This document shows, one piece after another, positions 6,894 through 14,700 of a stretch of DNA of 28,524 bases. The position numbers were made by a program, and so were the translations under genes. The notes beneath the pieces are model-generated. The model made no database searches. It was not told the DNA's origin and worked only from the letters and a program-made list of their open reading frames with translations. The DNA lies in IMG/VR virus record IMGVR_UViG_3300047470_000526, positions 1 through 28,524 of that record; one strand, 5' to 3'. The DNA is from a virus. Within the stretch, counting starts at the first letter, position 1; each line of letters starts with the position of its first letter.

Positions 6894-7088
6894 ATGCAGC
6901 TGCAAACACGTACACGCCACCGGGGTGCTAACCGGTCAAGCTCCCTCATGGGGGCGCGAAGTGGGGCGGGCTTCGCCCCCGGCAGGGCGAACAACTTCCA
7001 CAGGAAGTGTAGTGAGTACACCGGTCCCGCCCGGTGGTGGTGGCTTCAGCTGGCGCTGGCGCTCGCACTCGCACAGAGGCTCCCATGA
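6894..7088 (+). CDS. Possible small protein ahead of the relaxase
   Basis: A 64-codon frame with AGGAG seven bases before its ATG and a stop that overlaps the relaxase start as ATGA (7085-7088). The product is basic at the start (MQLQTRTRHRGANRSSSLMG) and hydrophobic near the end (RWWWLQLALALALAQ). The DNA also contains the oriT candidate, so coding may be secondary. No family is recognised. The 240 bases before it (6651-6893) hold no gene I can support. Confidence 0.35.
   Translation: MQLQTRTRHRGANRSSSLMGARSGAGFAPGRANNFHRKCSEYTGPARWWWLQLALALALAQRLP
6994..7021 (+). other. oriT: Candidate oriT for the MobV relaxase
   Basis: ACTTCC/GGAAGT (6994-6999, 7003-7008) forms a small hairpin. It runs into a second one, GTGTA-GTGAG-TACAC (7007-7021), with 5-bp stem and 5-base loop. 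The pMV158 MobM site, as I recall it, has the same plan: AAGTATAGTGTG, nick, TTATAC. Here AAGTGTAGTGAG is followed by TACAC, so the nick is predicted between 7016 and 7017. It lies 64 bases before the relaxase gene on the same strand, as in MobV plasmids. Confidence 0.6.
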
Positions 7089-8155
7089 CCCAACCCCACT
7101 ACTGCATACTCCGCGCCAAGAAGCTGAAGTCGTTTGGCTCCATCGCTGGCTCGGCAAAGCACACGTTCCGCGAGATCCCGACCCCGAACGCGGACCCAGA
7201 CCGGACCCGCCTCAACAAGACCATAGGGGCGCAAGACTCGGCGGCCGTGTGTGCGGCGATCGAGGCCCGCCTGCCGGCGAAGCGGCGCAACGATGCCGTG
7301 CTGTGCATCGAGTACCTGATAACGGCGTCCCCGGAATGGTTCAAGACGGCTCCAACCGAGCAGCAAAACGGCTACTTTAAGGAGGCGGTGGCCTGGCTGC
7401 GACAGCGCCACGGCGCCGAGAACGTGGTTTGCCTGAACATGCAGCACGATGAGAAGTCGCCCCATCTGGTGGCCTACGTTGTCCCGCTGACCAAGGACGG
7501 CCGGCTGTCGGCGAAAGACTTCCTCGGCGGACGCCAAAAGCTCACAGCGATGCAAACGGAGTTCGCCAAGGTGGTGGGCGCACCCGCCGGCCTGCAGCGT
7601 GGCGTAGAGGGCTCGAAGGCGGTTCACACGACAGCGAAGCAGTACGCCGCAGCGATGCAGGAAAATCCGGCCTTAGCCCCGCCTGCGCCCCTTCCTGCGC
7701 CATCGATCGCGGACCGGCTCAGCGGGCGCTGGGCTGAAAAGCAAGCGCAACACCATCAGGAGCAGGTTGAGCACGCAGCCCTTGTCGAGAAGGCCCGGAA
7801 TGAGGCGCGGGTGGGCAGGCAGAACCGGCAGCGCCAGGCCGCGGCCCTGGAGAGGATGCGCGCTGAGATCGAGGAGGCGAAGCGCCACGCGGCAGAGGCG
7901 ACCCAGCTGCGAGGGGAGAAAGCGCGCCTAGAGCGGGAGCTGAGGGAGCAGCGCACGTACTTCCAGCGCCAGATCGACACCGTCAAGGCGGCACTAGCCA
8001 AGGCGCTGGACCAAGTAGAAGGACTGTTGCGGAGGAATCGGCTCTTGGAGGCAAGGGTGGCAAGCGCCGAGGCCGAGGCGGACGAATTGCGAGCAATATT
8101 GGCCCCGGACGAATCTCGGCCAGACCTTGTGCCGAGTGGCGCTCAGTGCATTTAA
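7085..8155 (+). CDS. mobV: MobV-type relaxase (Mob/Pre)
   Basis: A 356-residue DNA relaxase that would nick oriT and lead one strand during conjugative mobilisation. The ATG at 7085 fits the family start (MTQPHYCILRAKKLKSFGSI). Residues 19-29 (SIAGSAKHTFR) align with the MobM segment holding its nucleophilic His, here His25. DAVLCIEYLIT (70-80) and the metal region QHDEKSPHLVAYVVPL (120-135) follow. The usual HxDExxPHxH is altered: the first His is shifted by one and the last is Val. Residues 230-345 are a long charged coiled coil. No coupling protein or mating-pair genes are present, so transfer would need a helper. Confidence 0.85.
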   Translation: MTQPHYCILRAKKLKSFGSIAGSAKHTFREIPTPNADPDRTRLNKTIGAQDSAAVCAAIEARLPAKRRNDAVLCIEYLITASPEWFKTAPTEQQNGYFKEAVAWLRQRHGAENVVCLNMQHDEKSPHLVAYVVPLTKDGRLSAKDFLGGRQKLTAMQTEFAKVVGAPAGLQRGVEGSKAVHTTAKQYAAAMQENPALAPPAPLPAPSIADRLSGRWAEKQAQHHQEQVEHAALVEKARNEARVGRQNRQRQAAALERMRAEIEEAKRHAAEATQLRGEKARLERELREQRTYFQRQIDTVKAALAKALDQVEGLLRRNRLLEARVASAEAEADELRAILAPDESRPDLVPSGAQCI

Positions 8156-8216
8156 AAGGCTCCGAGTGCACTTAAGAGACATTTATTGCATGCCACTGCA
8201 CAAACATACAGTAGTT

Positions 8217-8225
8217 TGGTATAGT
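8217..8225 (+). promoter_or_regulatory. Extended -10 promoter before the RNA repeats
   Basis: TGGTATAGT is an extended -10 element; no good -35 is present. Start would be near 8232, before the three repeated RNA units. Just upstream, two direct repeats AGTGCA(T/C)TTAA(A/G)AG at the end of and after the relaxase gene may be binding sites. Confidence 0.4.
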
Positions 8226-8260
8226 TGGGCCATGGGGGTGCTTCGCTCGCCCAGAGAAAA

Positions 8261-8634
8261 GTAAGTACAGTCCCTCGGAAAAATGTAATGCGCGCTACGG
8301 CGCCACCATCACCCGAGGCAGTCGCAGCGCCCGCCACCCAGAGTGTCACTGCGCTCGCGCTGAAAGAGCAACACCACATTCCCTGGGCACTCCGCAGAGG
8401 ATCGCCGATAGCCTGGGCAGTAAAGACAGTCCCTCTTATTTCCGTAATGCGCGCGAAAGCGCCACCGCAGATAAAAGGCAGTCGAGCACCTCGCCCGCAA
8501 GACAGCCGGCGCTCGCCTGTGAAAAGTAGCATTTACAGTTCCCTCTTCGCTGCGTAAATGACGTGAGAGCGTCGCCGTAGGTTAGAGGCAGTCGAGCACC
8601 CGGCCTGCGTAGACCGCCGGCGCTCGACCAGAAA
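8261..8634 (+). repeat. Three-copy repeat, ~105 bases each
   Basis: Unit 1 is 8261-8364, unit 2 is 8420-8524 and unit 3 is 8526-8634. Shared blocks in order: GTAA..ACAGTCCCTC, about nine variable bases, GTAATGCGCGC, GCGCCACC, GGCAGTCG, GCGCTCG and GAAA. Units 2 and 3 are back to back; 55 bases separate units 1 and 2. Hairpin II in units 2 and 3 pairs CGAGC-ACC with GGC-GCTCG; in unit 1 CGCAGCGC pairs with GCGCTCGCG with one bulge. Confidence 0.7.
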
Positions 8635-8641
8635 AATACAA

Positions 8642-8665
8642 GCCGCCCTCCAGCGGCTTTTTTTT
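8642..8665 (+). terminator. Intrinsic terminator 1
   Basis: GCCGC (8642-8646) and GCGGC (8653-8657) followed by eight T. It closes the relaxase and RNA-repeat transcription unit. Confidence 0.8.
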
Positions 8666-8721
8666 ACGTCCGCGCACCCTTGCGGATGAGCAAACCAAAG
8701 CTATCCTTAAAGAAGCACCAG

Positions 8722-8744
8722 GCCGCCGAGAGCGGCTTTTTTTT
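8722..8744 (+). terminator. Intrinsic terminator 2
   Basis: GCCGC (8722-8726) and GCGGC (8732-8736) followed by eight T. The stem has the same sequence as terminator 1, which suggests duplication. Confidence 0.75.
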
Positions 8745-8769
8745 CGCATACACATTTTGAATTGAACGA

Positions 8770-8803
8770 GGGTCGATCCGCTTAGCGTGGGTCGGCCCTT
8801 TTT
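8770..8803 (+). terminator. Intrinsic terminator 3
   Basis: GGGTCG (8770-8775) pairs with CGGCCC (8793-8798), including one G-T pair, followed by five T. Weaker than its neighbours. Confidence 0.5.
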
Positions 8804-8812
8804 CGTTAACCA

Positions 8813-8850
8813 GCCCGCTTCGCGCCCCGCGCTTGGCGGGCTTTCTTTTT
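8813..8850 (+). terminator. Intrinsic terminator 4
   Basis: GCCCGC (8813-8818) pairs with GCGGGC (8836-8841), with TTTCTTTTT after it. It ends right at the GGAG ribosome site of the next gene. Any promoter for that operon must lie within or before the stack, so read-through or antitermination may matter. Confidence 0.65.
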
Positions 8851-8863
8851 GGAGAAATCCTCA

Positions 8864-9070
8864 ATGAACATCCTCACCATTGACCAAGTCGCCGAGAAAA
8901 CCACCCTCTGCCGCCGGACGATTTACAACTACGAGAAGGCTGGGCGTTTTCCGGAAAAGGTAAAGCTCGGCGAGCGTTGCGTGGGCTGGGTCGCGAGCGA
9001 AGTGGATGCCTGGCTGCGTGCGCGCGCCGGCGAACGCATCAGCGTCCAGCGCGAGGGGGTGCATGCATGA
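8864..9070 (+). CDS. AlpA-family HTH protein
   Basis: A 68-residue AlpA-like protein (MNILTIDQVAEKTTLCRRTI, then YNYEKAGRFPEKVKLGERCV and W..SEVDAWLRAR). The layout is the standard HTH, FPxxVKLG turn and ExDxWL helix. The ATG at 8864 has GGAG nine bases upstream. It is the first gene of a tight four-gene operon; its stop overlaps the next start as ATGA. It differs clearly from the AlpA-like protein at 1-204, so the element has two. It probably regulates the operon or integrase. Confidence 0.8.
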   Translation: MNILTIDQVAEKTTLCRRTIYNYEKAGRFPEKVKLGERCVGWVASEVDAWLRARAGERISVQREGVHA

Positions 9071-9474
9071 AGCGCCAGACCACAAAAGCGAACGCCCCGA
9101 GGGTGCGGGGCGTCAGGGTCGATCGGGCTGGGGGGCTCGGGTCGGCAAAGGAAGAGGCGGCTAACGCTGAGAAGTTTACCACCGAGGATGCCGCCCTGTC
9201 GGATAAATCCACCTCGACTGAGGCTCAGCTGCGTAAGCTGCTCGCACTGTTGCGTCAAGGGCCCAAAACCACGGTCGACCTGCGCCAGCACGCGATCATG
9301 ATGCCGGCAGCGCGCGTGTTCCAGCTGCGCCACGAACAGAACTTCGTCATCCACACTGAACTGGTGGCGCTGCACGACCCCGAGGGCGTATGGCACCGCA
9401 AGGTCGCCCGCTACCACCTGATCGAAATGAAGCCGGCACAGGCCGCCCTTGACTTCGGCGGAGGTGCGCGATGA
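9067..9474 (+). CDS. Winged-helix domain protein
   Basis: A 135-residue protein. Residues 1-55 are polar and basic, likely disordered. Residues 55-125 resemble the small phage/island winged-helix domain (QLRKLLALLRQGPKTTVDLR, then MMPAARVFQLRHEQNFVIHT and HRKVARYHLI). In that family a resolvase-like HTH precedes a beta wing ending in VARYHL. DNA binding is likely, target unknown. Both ends are coupled by ATGA to its neighbours, so it is certainly part of the operon. Confidence 0.68.
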   Translation: MKRQTTKANAPRVRGVRVDRAGGLGSAKEEAANAEKFTTEDAALSDKSTSTEAQLRKLLALLRQGPKTTVDLRQHAIMMPAARVFQLRHEQNFVIHTELVALHDPEGVWHRKVARYHLIEMKPAQAALDFGGGAR

Positions 9475-9731
9475 GCCAGGCTGTTATCGATGCAGCGATG
9501 CGCGCCTGCGCCACGCTCGACAGCGTGATTGAGTCCCTGTTTGAGGACGATGGCCACGCTGGCGCTGGCACCATGCCGGAGATCCGCGCCGACCTGTGCG
9601 AGGCCTACAACAGCCTCACAGATGCGCTATCGGCCGAGCTGGGACTCGACACCCGCCAGTTGCTGCGCGACGTCGCCGCGGCCGATATCGAGACCTGGCG
9701 TGCAATCCTTCGCGCAAAGGGGATCATGTGA
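9471..9731 (+). CDS. Small helical protein, unknown function
   Basis: An 86-residue acidic, mostly helical protein (MSQAVIDAAMRACATLDSVI, ADLCEAYNSLTDALSAELGL, TRQLLRDVAAADIETWRAIL). No family is recognised. It starts over the stop of the previous gene (ATGA) and ends over the GTG start of the DUF1376 gene. Conservation of this tight coupling suggests it works with its neighbours. Confidence 0.65.
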   Translation: MSQAVIDAAMRACATLDSVIESLFEDDGHAGAGTMPEIRADLCEAYNSLTDALSAELGLDTRQLLRDVAAADIETWRAILRAKGIM

Positions 9732-10186
9732 ACTTCTACAAACACTTCCTGGGCGACTACGCCCGCGCAACAGGCCACCTCTCCATGGTCGAGCATGGCG
9801 CCTACCGGCAGATGCTGGACCACTTCTACGGCGCCGGTCGCCCACTCCCCGCCAACAGGAAAGCCTTGTACCGCCTCCTTCGAGCCGAAACCGAGCTCGA
9901 GCGGCGTGCTGTCGACGAGGTGGCGCTGCGCTTCTGGCGCGCATTGCCACCCGACGTCGAACCACTGTATGAACTGCTGGACCTGCGCACCGAGGTTGAG
10001 CGCCGCGCGCTGTTGACCACGGTCTTTGAGTGGACCGAGGTTGGCGGCCTGATCAACATGCGCGCCCTGGGCGAGATCGTCAAGGCCAGGATCATCGCCG
10101 AGAAGAACAAACAGATCGCCATCGACAGGGAGCGGAAGAAGCGCACCACGCAGGGCCTGCAGGTCTACGCTGGAGGGCGATCCTGA
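9728..10186 (+). CDS. DUF1376 (YdaU-like) protein
   Basis: A 152-residue protein. The GTG at 9728 places the family hallmark at the very N-terminus (VNFYKHFLGDYARATGHLSM, then EHGAYRQMLDHFYGAGRPLP). A GTG start overlapping the stop of the preceding gene fits the operon style. DUF1376 proteins such as YdaU of the Rac prophage sit in phage replication regions and are often longer; here the C-terminal replication-type extension is missing after a basic tail (AIDRERKKRTTQ). It may act in replication, but this is inferred from family context only. Confidence 0.82.
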   Translation: MNFYKHFLGDYARATGHLSMVEHGAYRQMLDHFYGAGRPLPANRKALYRLLRAETELERRAVDEVALRFWRALPPDVEPLYELLDLRTEVERRALLTTVFEWTEVGGLINMRALGEIVKARIIAEKNKQIAIDRERKKRTTQGLQVYAGGRS

Positions 10187-10281
10187 TGCTCTGGACGGGG
10201 TTTCAAAGGACACGACTGGAGCACGCTCCGTGCTCGCTTCGTGCGCCATTCGTTCACGTATCCATAGCCATAGCCAGATAA
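10186..10281 (+). CDS. Possible 31-codon ORF coupled to the DUF1376 gene
   Basis: A frame starting within TGATG over the DUF1376 stop (MLWTGFQRTRLEHAPCSLRA...). It has no recognisable domain. The coupling is suggestive, but the sequence overlaps a G+C-rich hairpin, so it may be chance. Confidence 0.28.
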   Translation: MLWTGFQRTRLEHAPCSLRAPFVHVSIAIAR

Positions 10282-10721
10282 GTACTTAAGGCCACAGGCC
10301 TCAACGAGGTTACAGGGCTGCATGCCCTCACACAAGACCGGCTAACAACCAGACTCGCAGACCTTCGGCGGGCTACGCCTGCCCTGCGGGCACGCCTACC
10401 GGCGCGGGGCTACCGCCTCACCCTGGCTGCGCCAGGGCTTCGGGCACCTGCTCCCCGGGATCGGCGGTCGAAACCCCGCGCGCTCTCGCGACGCGGCGCC
10501 CACCTCGTTACCACTGACCACCAGCCCAAGAGAGGCATCCAGAGACGAGATGAGTACCGGTTAGCATGCTGGTTAGCACGGAAAGAGCGGCTGCTGAGGC
10601 TCGTTTTCCACCCCCTGCCGAGCCTTCCTCATAGGGCCGCCTCCCATCTTCCCGACTTTAAGGGCCTAGACCGTCAGCATAGTGATTTTCCCATTTCCGC
10701 AATTGAGACTTTCAGACCACC
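10282..10721. other. Structured non-coding stretch
   Basis: I see no gene here. The stretch 10360-10500 is very G+C rich and full of possible stems; the clearest is CCCTGGC (10421-10427) with GCCAGGG (10431-10437). A direct repeat GGTTAGCA occurs twice near 10560-10580. It could be a structured leader or replication/packaging site, but nothing proves this. Confidence 0.4.
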
Positions 10722-11036
10722 ATGAAACTAACCACCCTCAAGCCCCGCCTGCAGGAAGTAGGCAACCGACTCCCCACTCTCAAGGTCAGCGCCGGCACCG
10801 TAGAGCGCAAGCGCGGCTCTGCTGGCGTAAAGGACCGTGAACGCATCCGGGCCCGAGATTACGGCCTGTGCCAGGCATGCCGACGAGAGGACAAGATCAG
10901 CATCGGCGTCGACGTCGACCACATTGTTGCGCTTGCAGATAGCGGCTCCGATCACGACGACAACAAGGAATTGTTGTGCGAGGAGCATCACCGGGCAAAG
11001 AGTACGGCCGAAGCGGCGCGCCGGGCTGCTGGCTAG
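10722..11036 (+). CDS. HNH endonuclease
   Basis: A 104-residue HNH nuclease. CQAC (residues about 48-51) and a later C-x2-H-H (LLCEEHHRAKS) give the zinc ligands, and DVDHIVAL contains the catalytic His; DDNKELLC completes the beta-beta-alpha-metal motif. Phage HNH proteins of this size usually lie next to the terminase genes and help cut packaging sites. Here no terminase follows; the next gene on that strand is the tape measure. The gene's last bases overlap the end of the convergent lipoprotein gene by four bases. It could be active but orphaned. Confidence 0.82.
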   Translation: MKLTTLKPRLQEVGNRLPTLKVSAGTVERKRGSAGVKDRERIRARDYGLCQACRREDKISIGVDVDHIVALADSGSDHDDNKELLCEEHHRAKSTAEAARRAAG

Positions 11037-11374
11037 TGCTTGTCGTGCCCTCGCTCGACCTGCTCGGCGATCTGTAGCGCCCGGGCGCAGTTGGCCTCAT
11101 CGCCAAAGTAGATAACCGCATCCTTCTCGCGGATGGACTGCGCGGCCGTGAAGGGCTTAGCCCCGGCGTAACCGCCGAACGAGTTCTTTGCATTGACCAT
11201 TCCGCACAGCACTGAGATCGAGCCATCGGTCGTTTTCTTCAGATCGAGCTGACTGAACTCGGCGGAGCTCGGGTCTTTCAACTCCTGTCGAACCTTGGTC
11301 AGGATCTCCTTCTCGGTCGAGTTGCACCCCGCGAGCATGGCAGCAAGGGCGAGAACTGCGGCAGTCATACGCAT
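11033..11374 (-). CDS. Small lipoprotein
   Basis: A 113-residue exported lipoprotein. The ATG at 11374 (GGAGG four to eight bases upstream) gives a clean signal peptide MRMTAAVLALAAMLAGCNS with lipobox LAGC; the longer frame to 11494 has no such signal. The mature part (ILTKVRQELKDPSSAEFSQL, then CGMVNAKNSFGGYAGAKPF) matches a widespread small periplasmic family of unknown function often encoded on mobile elements. It is transcribed against the surrounding phage genes and so may be a lysogenic-conversion type gene expressed from its own promoter. Confidence 0.78.
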   Translation of the reverse strand: MRMTAAVLALAAMLAGCNSTEKEILTKVRQELKDPSSAEFSQLDLKKTTDGSISVLCGMVNAKNSFGGYAGAKPFTAAQSIREKDAVIYFGDEANCARALQIAEQVERGHDKH

Positions 11375-11571
11375 GTTTCCTCCGGGTAAAGATTCGATTA
11401 TGCATGAGCCTGCCCGGCCTGCGGCAAGGCGAAGAGGGGAGGGGGGATGATTCTCCACAGCAATAGAAAAGTTGGACACCCCTTGTACTGCCATGCGTAT
11501 AAAAAATCGCCCCTGGAGAAAATGTTAATCAAATGGCCGAGCTATTAACCGACCACTCTTCATAGGAGAAC

Positions 11572-11594
11572 ATGTGAAAAACCGAACCATTTGA
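11572..11594 (+). other. ATG-TGA start-stop / six-codon leader
   Basis: A good ribosome site (TAGGAGAAC) leads to ATGTGA, a start codon followed at once by a stop. The overlapping GTG opens a six-codon frame (VKNRTI) ending at 11594. It lies just before a terminator. It may be a leader peptide site or the scar of a deleted tail gene. Confidence 0.3.
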
Positions 11595-11620
11595 AAGCGC
11601 AAAGCTGTTAAAGCACGTTA

Positions 11621-11653
11621 AAGCCGACTTCCTTAACAGGGGTCGGCTTTTTT
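11621..11653 (+). terminator. Intrinsic terminator upstream of the tape measure gene
   Basis: AAGCCGAC (11621-11628) pairs with GTCGGCTT (11642-11649), followed by TTTT. It sits between the ATG-TGA leader and the tape measure start, so tape measure expression must come from read-through or a promoter in the 65 bases after it. Confidence 0.78.
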
Positions 11654-11716
11654 ATTGGGAAATTCCCCAAAAAGGGGCTCTCGGCATGCCGGGAGTGAAC
11701 GAAAGAGAGGGCGACG

Positions 11717-14700
11717 ATGACTGATCGCCAAATTGGAATTGAGGTCACGGTCGACGCCAGCAATGCGCGGACCGGGATCAACCAGATCCGCCAGGAGGCT
11801 AACAACCTGGCGCGAGATGTTACCCAGGCCAGTGAACGAAGCGGGCGGAGCCTGGAAAACCTCGGCGGCGGTGCCCCGGCGGCCGCGCGCAACATCGACG
11901 GTGCCACGCGTTCAATCGTGCAATCGATTCAAAGGACGACAGCGGCAATGGAGGCTGGTGGGCGCCAGACGTCGACCTACTTCGAGCTGCTGGCCCGGCA
12001 GCGCGGCGCCGACGGCAATACGATCGCGCCGTACGTGGCGCAGTTGCGCGCGCTCGAGCAGCAGCAGGGGCGCGTAGGGATCTCGGCCGCCCAGACTGCA
12101 AACGCGATGCGCCAGCTGCCGGCACAACTAACCGACGTGATTGTCGGCTTGCAGGGGGGCCAAGCGCCCCTCACGGTGTTCCTGCAGCAGGGCGGGCAAA
12201 TCCGCGACGTCTTCGGCAGCGCTAGCGGCGCCCTTCGGGGTGTCGCCTCCTCGCTGGTCAATATGGTCAATCCGTACAGTATCGCGGCGGTCGCGGCGGC
12301 AGGCCTCGCGTATGCATATAACGAAGGGTCGAAAGAGGCAGACGCGTACAACCGCGCGCTGATCATGACCGGCAACGCCGCCGGCACCAGCGCCGGGCAA
12401 TTGGCCGACTACGCCCGCGAGATCGCCAGGGGGATCGGCACCCAATCGGCGGCCGCAGGCGCACTCGCGGCGCTGGCCGGTACTGGCGAAGTCTCGGCCA
12501 AAAACATGCAGCAGTTCGGCGCCGTCACTGTGGCGGCAAACAAGTACATCGGAATCAGCGTTCAGGACATGGCGAAGGACTTCGCCGACCTGGGCCGCAC
12601 GCCAGTCTCATCGCTCCTGAAGCTAGACGAGAGCTACCGATTCTTGACCAGCAGCGTCTATGAACAGGTGAAGGCGCTGCAGGACCAGGGCAAGAACGAC
12701 GAGGCCGCCGAGGTGGCGCAGAAGGCCTATGCATCGGCCTTTGCTGACCGTGCTGACCAAATGAAGGGCCAGCTCGGCACCATCGAGCGAGCCTGGATAG
12801 GCGCCAAGGATAGCGCTGCCTTGGCGTGGGACGCGTTCCTCGGCGTCGGACGAAAAGAAACCGCGAAGCAGGCGCTCGCCAAGATCCAAGAGCAGATCAA
12901 GCTCGCATCAGCGCCAGCACCTACCAGGGGAGGGGAGCGCGGGGACAATGCCGCAATGCGTCAGGCCGCGGCGGCGTCGAACCTGCCGGAGCTCTTGAAG
13001 CAGGAGAGGGAGGCGAAGTACCAAGTTGAAAAGGAGGAGTGGGATAACCAGCAGGCCGCGATCGCCGAAAGCCTGCGCCGCTCCAGCCTGGAGTGGGACA
13101 AGGTCATGGAAGGAACCATGTCCAAGGCCGCTCGGCTTAAGGCTGCGATCACCAGGGTGCAGAACCAAGGCGAGGCCGCCGGCGCGTCCGATGACGCCAT
13201 CAAGAAGGCGATCGCCAAGGTGCAACAGGACTTCGCCTCTCTCGATAATCCGCTGCTGGCCAAGCTCGAGGGGAATCGCACCGTTCAGCGCGAGGTGCTG
13301 GCGGGCCAATTGGCGGATCTGGAAACCTCCTACAAGCTGCAATTGGTCAGCCTGGGGACATACATCACCAGAAAGCGCGACCTACAGACCCAAGAGCTGG
13401 ATCTGGAAATCGACATCATCAGGCAGCGCGCCGCGGTCGACAAGGGCAAGGAAGATCAGTCGGCCTACCAGAAGGATGAGGCCGACCTGCGGGCGGCGAT
13501 GCAGCGCCGCGCGAACATCATCAGTGGCGCCAATAACGCCCTCAGCGAGGAGATTTTCGCGTCCAACAAACGGGCCTGGGAAGGGGCTGACGGCTACGCC
13601 AAGATCATGAAGGACTACGCCGACGCCCAGCAGAAGACGATCGATGCCGCGATCAAGGAGGTGGAGGCGAATGAGCGGCTCGCCCAAACCTACGGGATGA
13701 CCCGGAAGGCGCTTGCCGAGTTTGAGATCGCCCGCCTCGAGGCGCAGCTCGCGCAACATGGAGCGGGGGCGTTCTACCTCGATGAGATTGAAAGCCTCGA
13801 AAAACTGATCGCTGCGAAGAAGAAAGGCGCGGCGGCTCTGGGCCGGCTGGATGATCTAGACGCCGGCAAGAAGGCCACGGAGGAGCTCGATCGGCTTTTG
13901 GACCCTACCAGGGCGCAGTCGTTTGGCGACGCCTTGCGAACCGCCTTTGGGTCTGCTGGGGACTCGATCGCCAAGCTGACCGGATCGCTCCAGCAGTTTG
14001 GCATTAAGCAGGGTGAAATCGCCAAGGCCCGTGCTCTTGCCGACACCGAGCTCAAGGCCAGCGGCAATTACGAGAAGTACCTGGACCGTATCAGCAAGCT
14101 CAACGAGCGCAACACGAAGGAGCAGCTTGGGGGCTATGGCGACATGGCCGCCGCCGCGTCGTCGTTCTTCGGCGAGCACAGCCGCGGCTACCAAAGCCTG
14201 ATGGCGGTGTCGCAGGTGTTCCACGCTGCGGAGCTGGCGATGACAACCGCCGAGCTCGTGCCAAAGGCGATCAGTGCGGTGCTGACCCAAGGCGAGGGCG
14301 ATCCATACAGCGCGTTCGGCCGTATGGCAGCGATGGGCGCGCTTGTCGCAGGCCTGGGCGTGGCGATTGGTGGCATAGGTGGCGGAGGCAGCACGCTTGC
14401 CGCCGATAGGCAGAAGGCGGCCGGCGCCGGCTCTGTTTTCGGCGACAGTGACGCAAAGTCGGAATCGATCAAGCGCGCGCTCGAGGCGGTGGAGAGGAAC
14501 ACCTATCAGGATCTGGCGATCAACAGCAGCATGCTCATCGCCCTGCGTAGCATCGACACCAACATCAGCAGTTTTGCGAGCCAGCTGGTGGGCAGCACCG
14601 ACATTACCAACCCGAAGTTCTCTCTGAACACCAACAACGGCTTCGCCTCCACGGTTGGCACGCTGGGCCTGACCGCTGGCGGCGCTGCTCTGGGCGGCAT

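Larger units (their letters stand above)
8232..8665 (+). ncRNA. Candidate structured RNA with three ~105-nt units
   Basis: No open frame explains this stretch. It contains three diverged copies of one unit and ends at a strong terminator (8642-8665). Each unit has two hairpins. Hairpin I keeps a short stem but changes sequence, with tetraloops UACG (unit 1), GAAA (unit 2) and GAGA (unit 3). Hairpin II is long and G+C rich. Stable tetraloops plus compensating stem changes point to a functional RNA. Function unknown. Confidence 0.5.

Noticed and set aside
8261-8634. CRISPR array
   Set aside because: Only three long diverged units, without short identical repeats, regular spacers or cas genes.
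8232-8665. Retron or group II intron RNA
   Set aside because: No reverse transcriptase gene is present in the window and no domain V-like stem is seen.
6928-10567. Inverted 11-base TGCTAACCGGT pair around the relaxase region
   Set aside because: Pairs of 11 bases are expected by chance many times in a window of this size.
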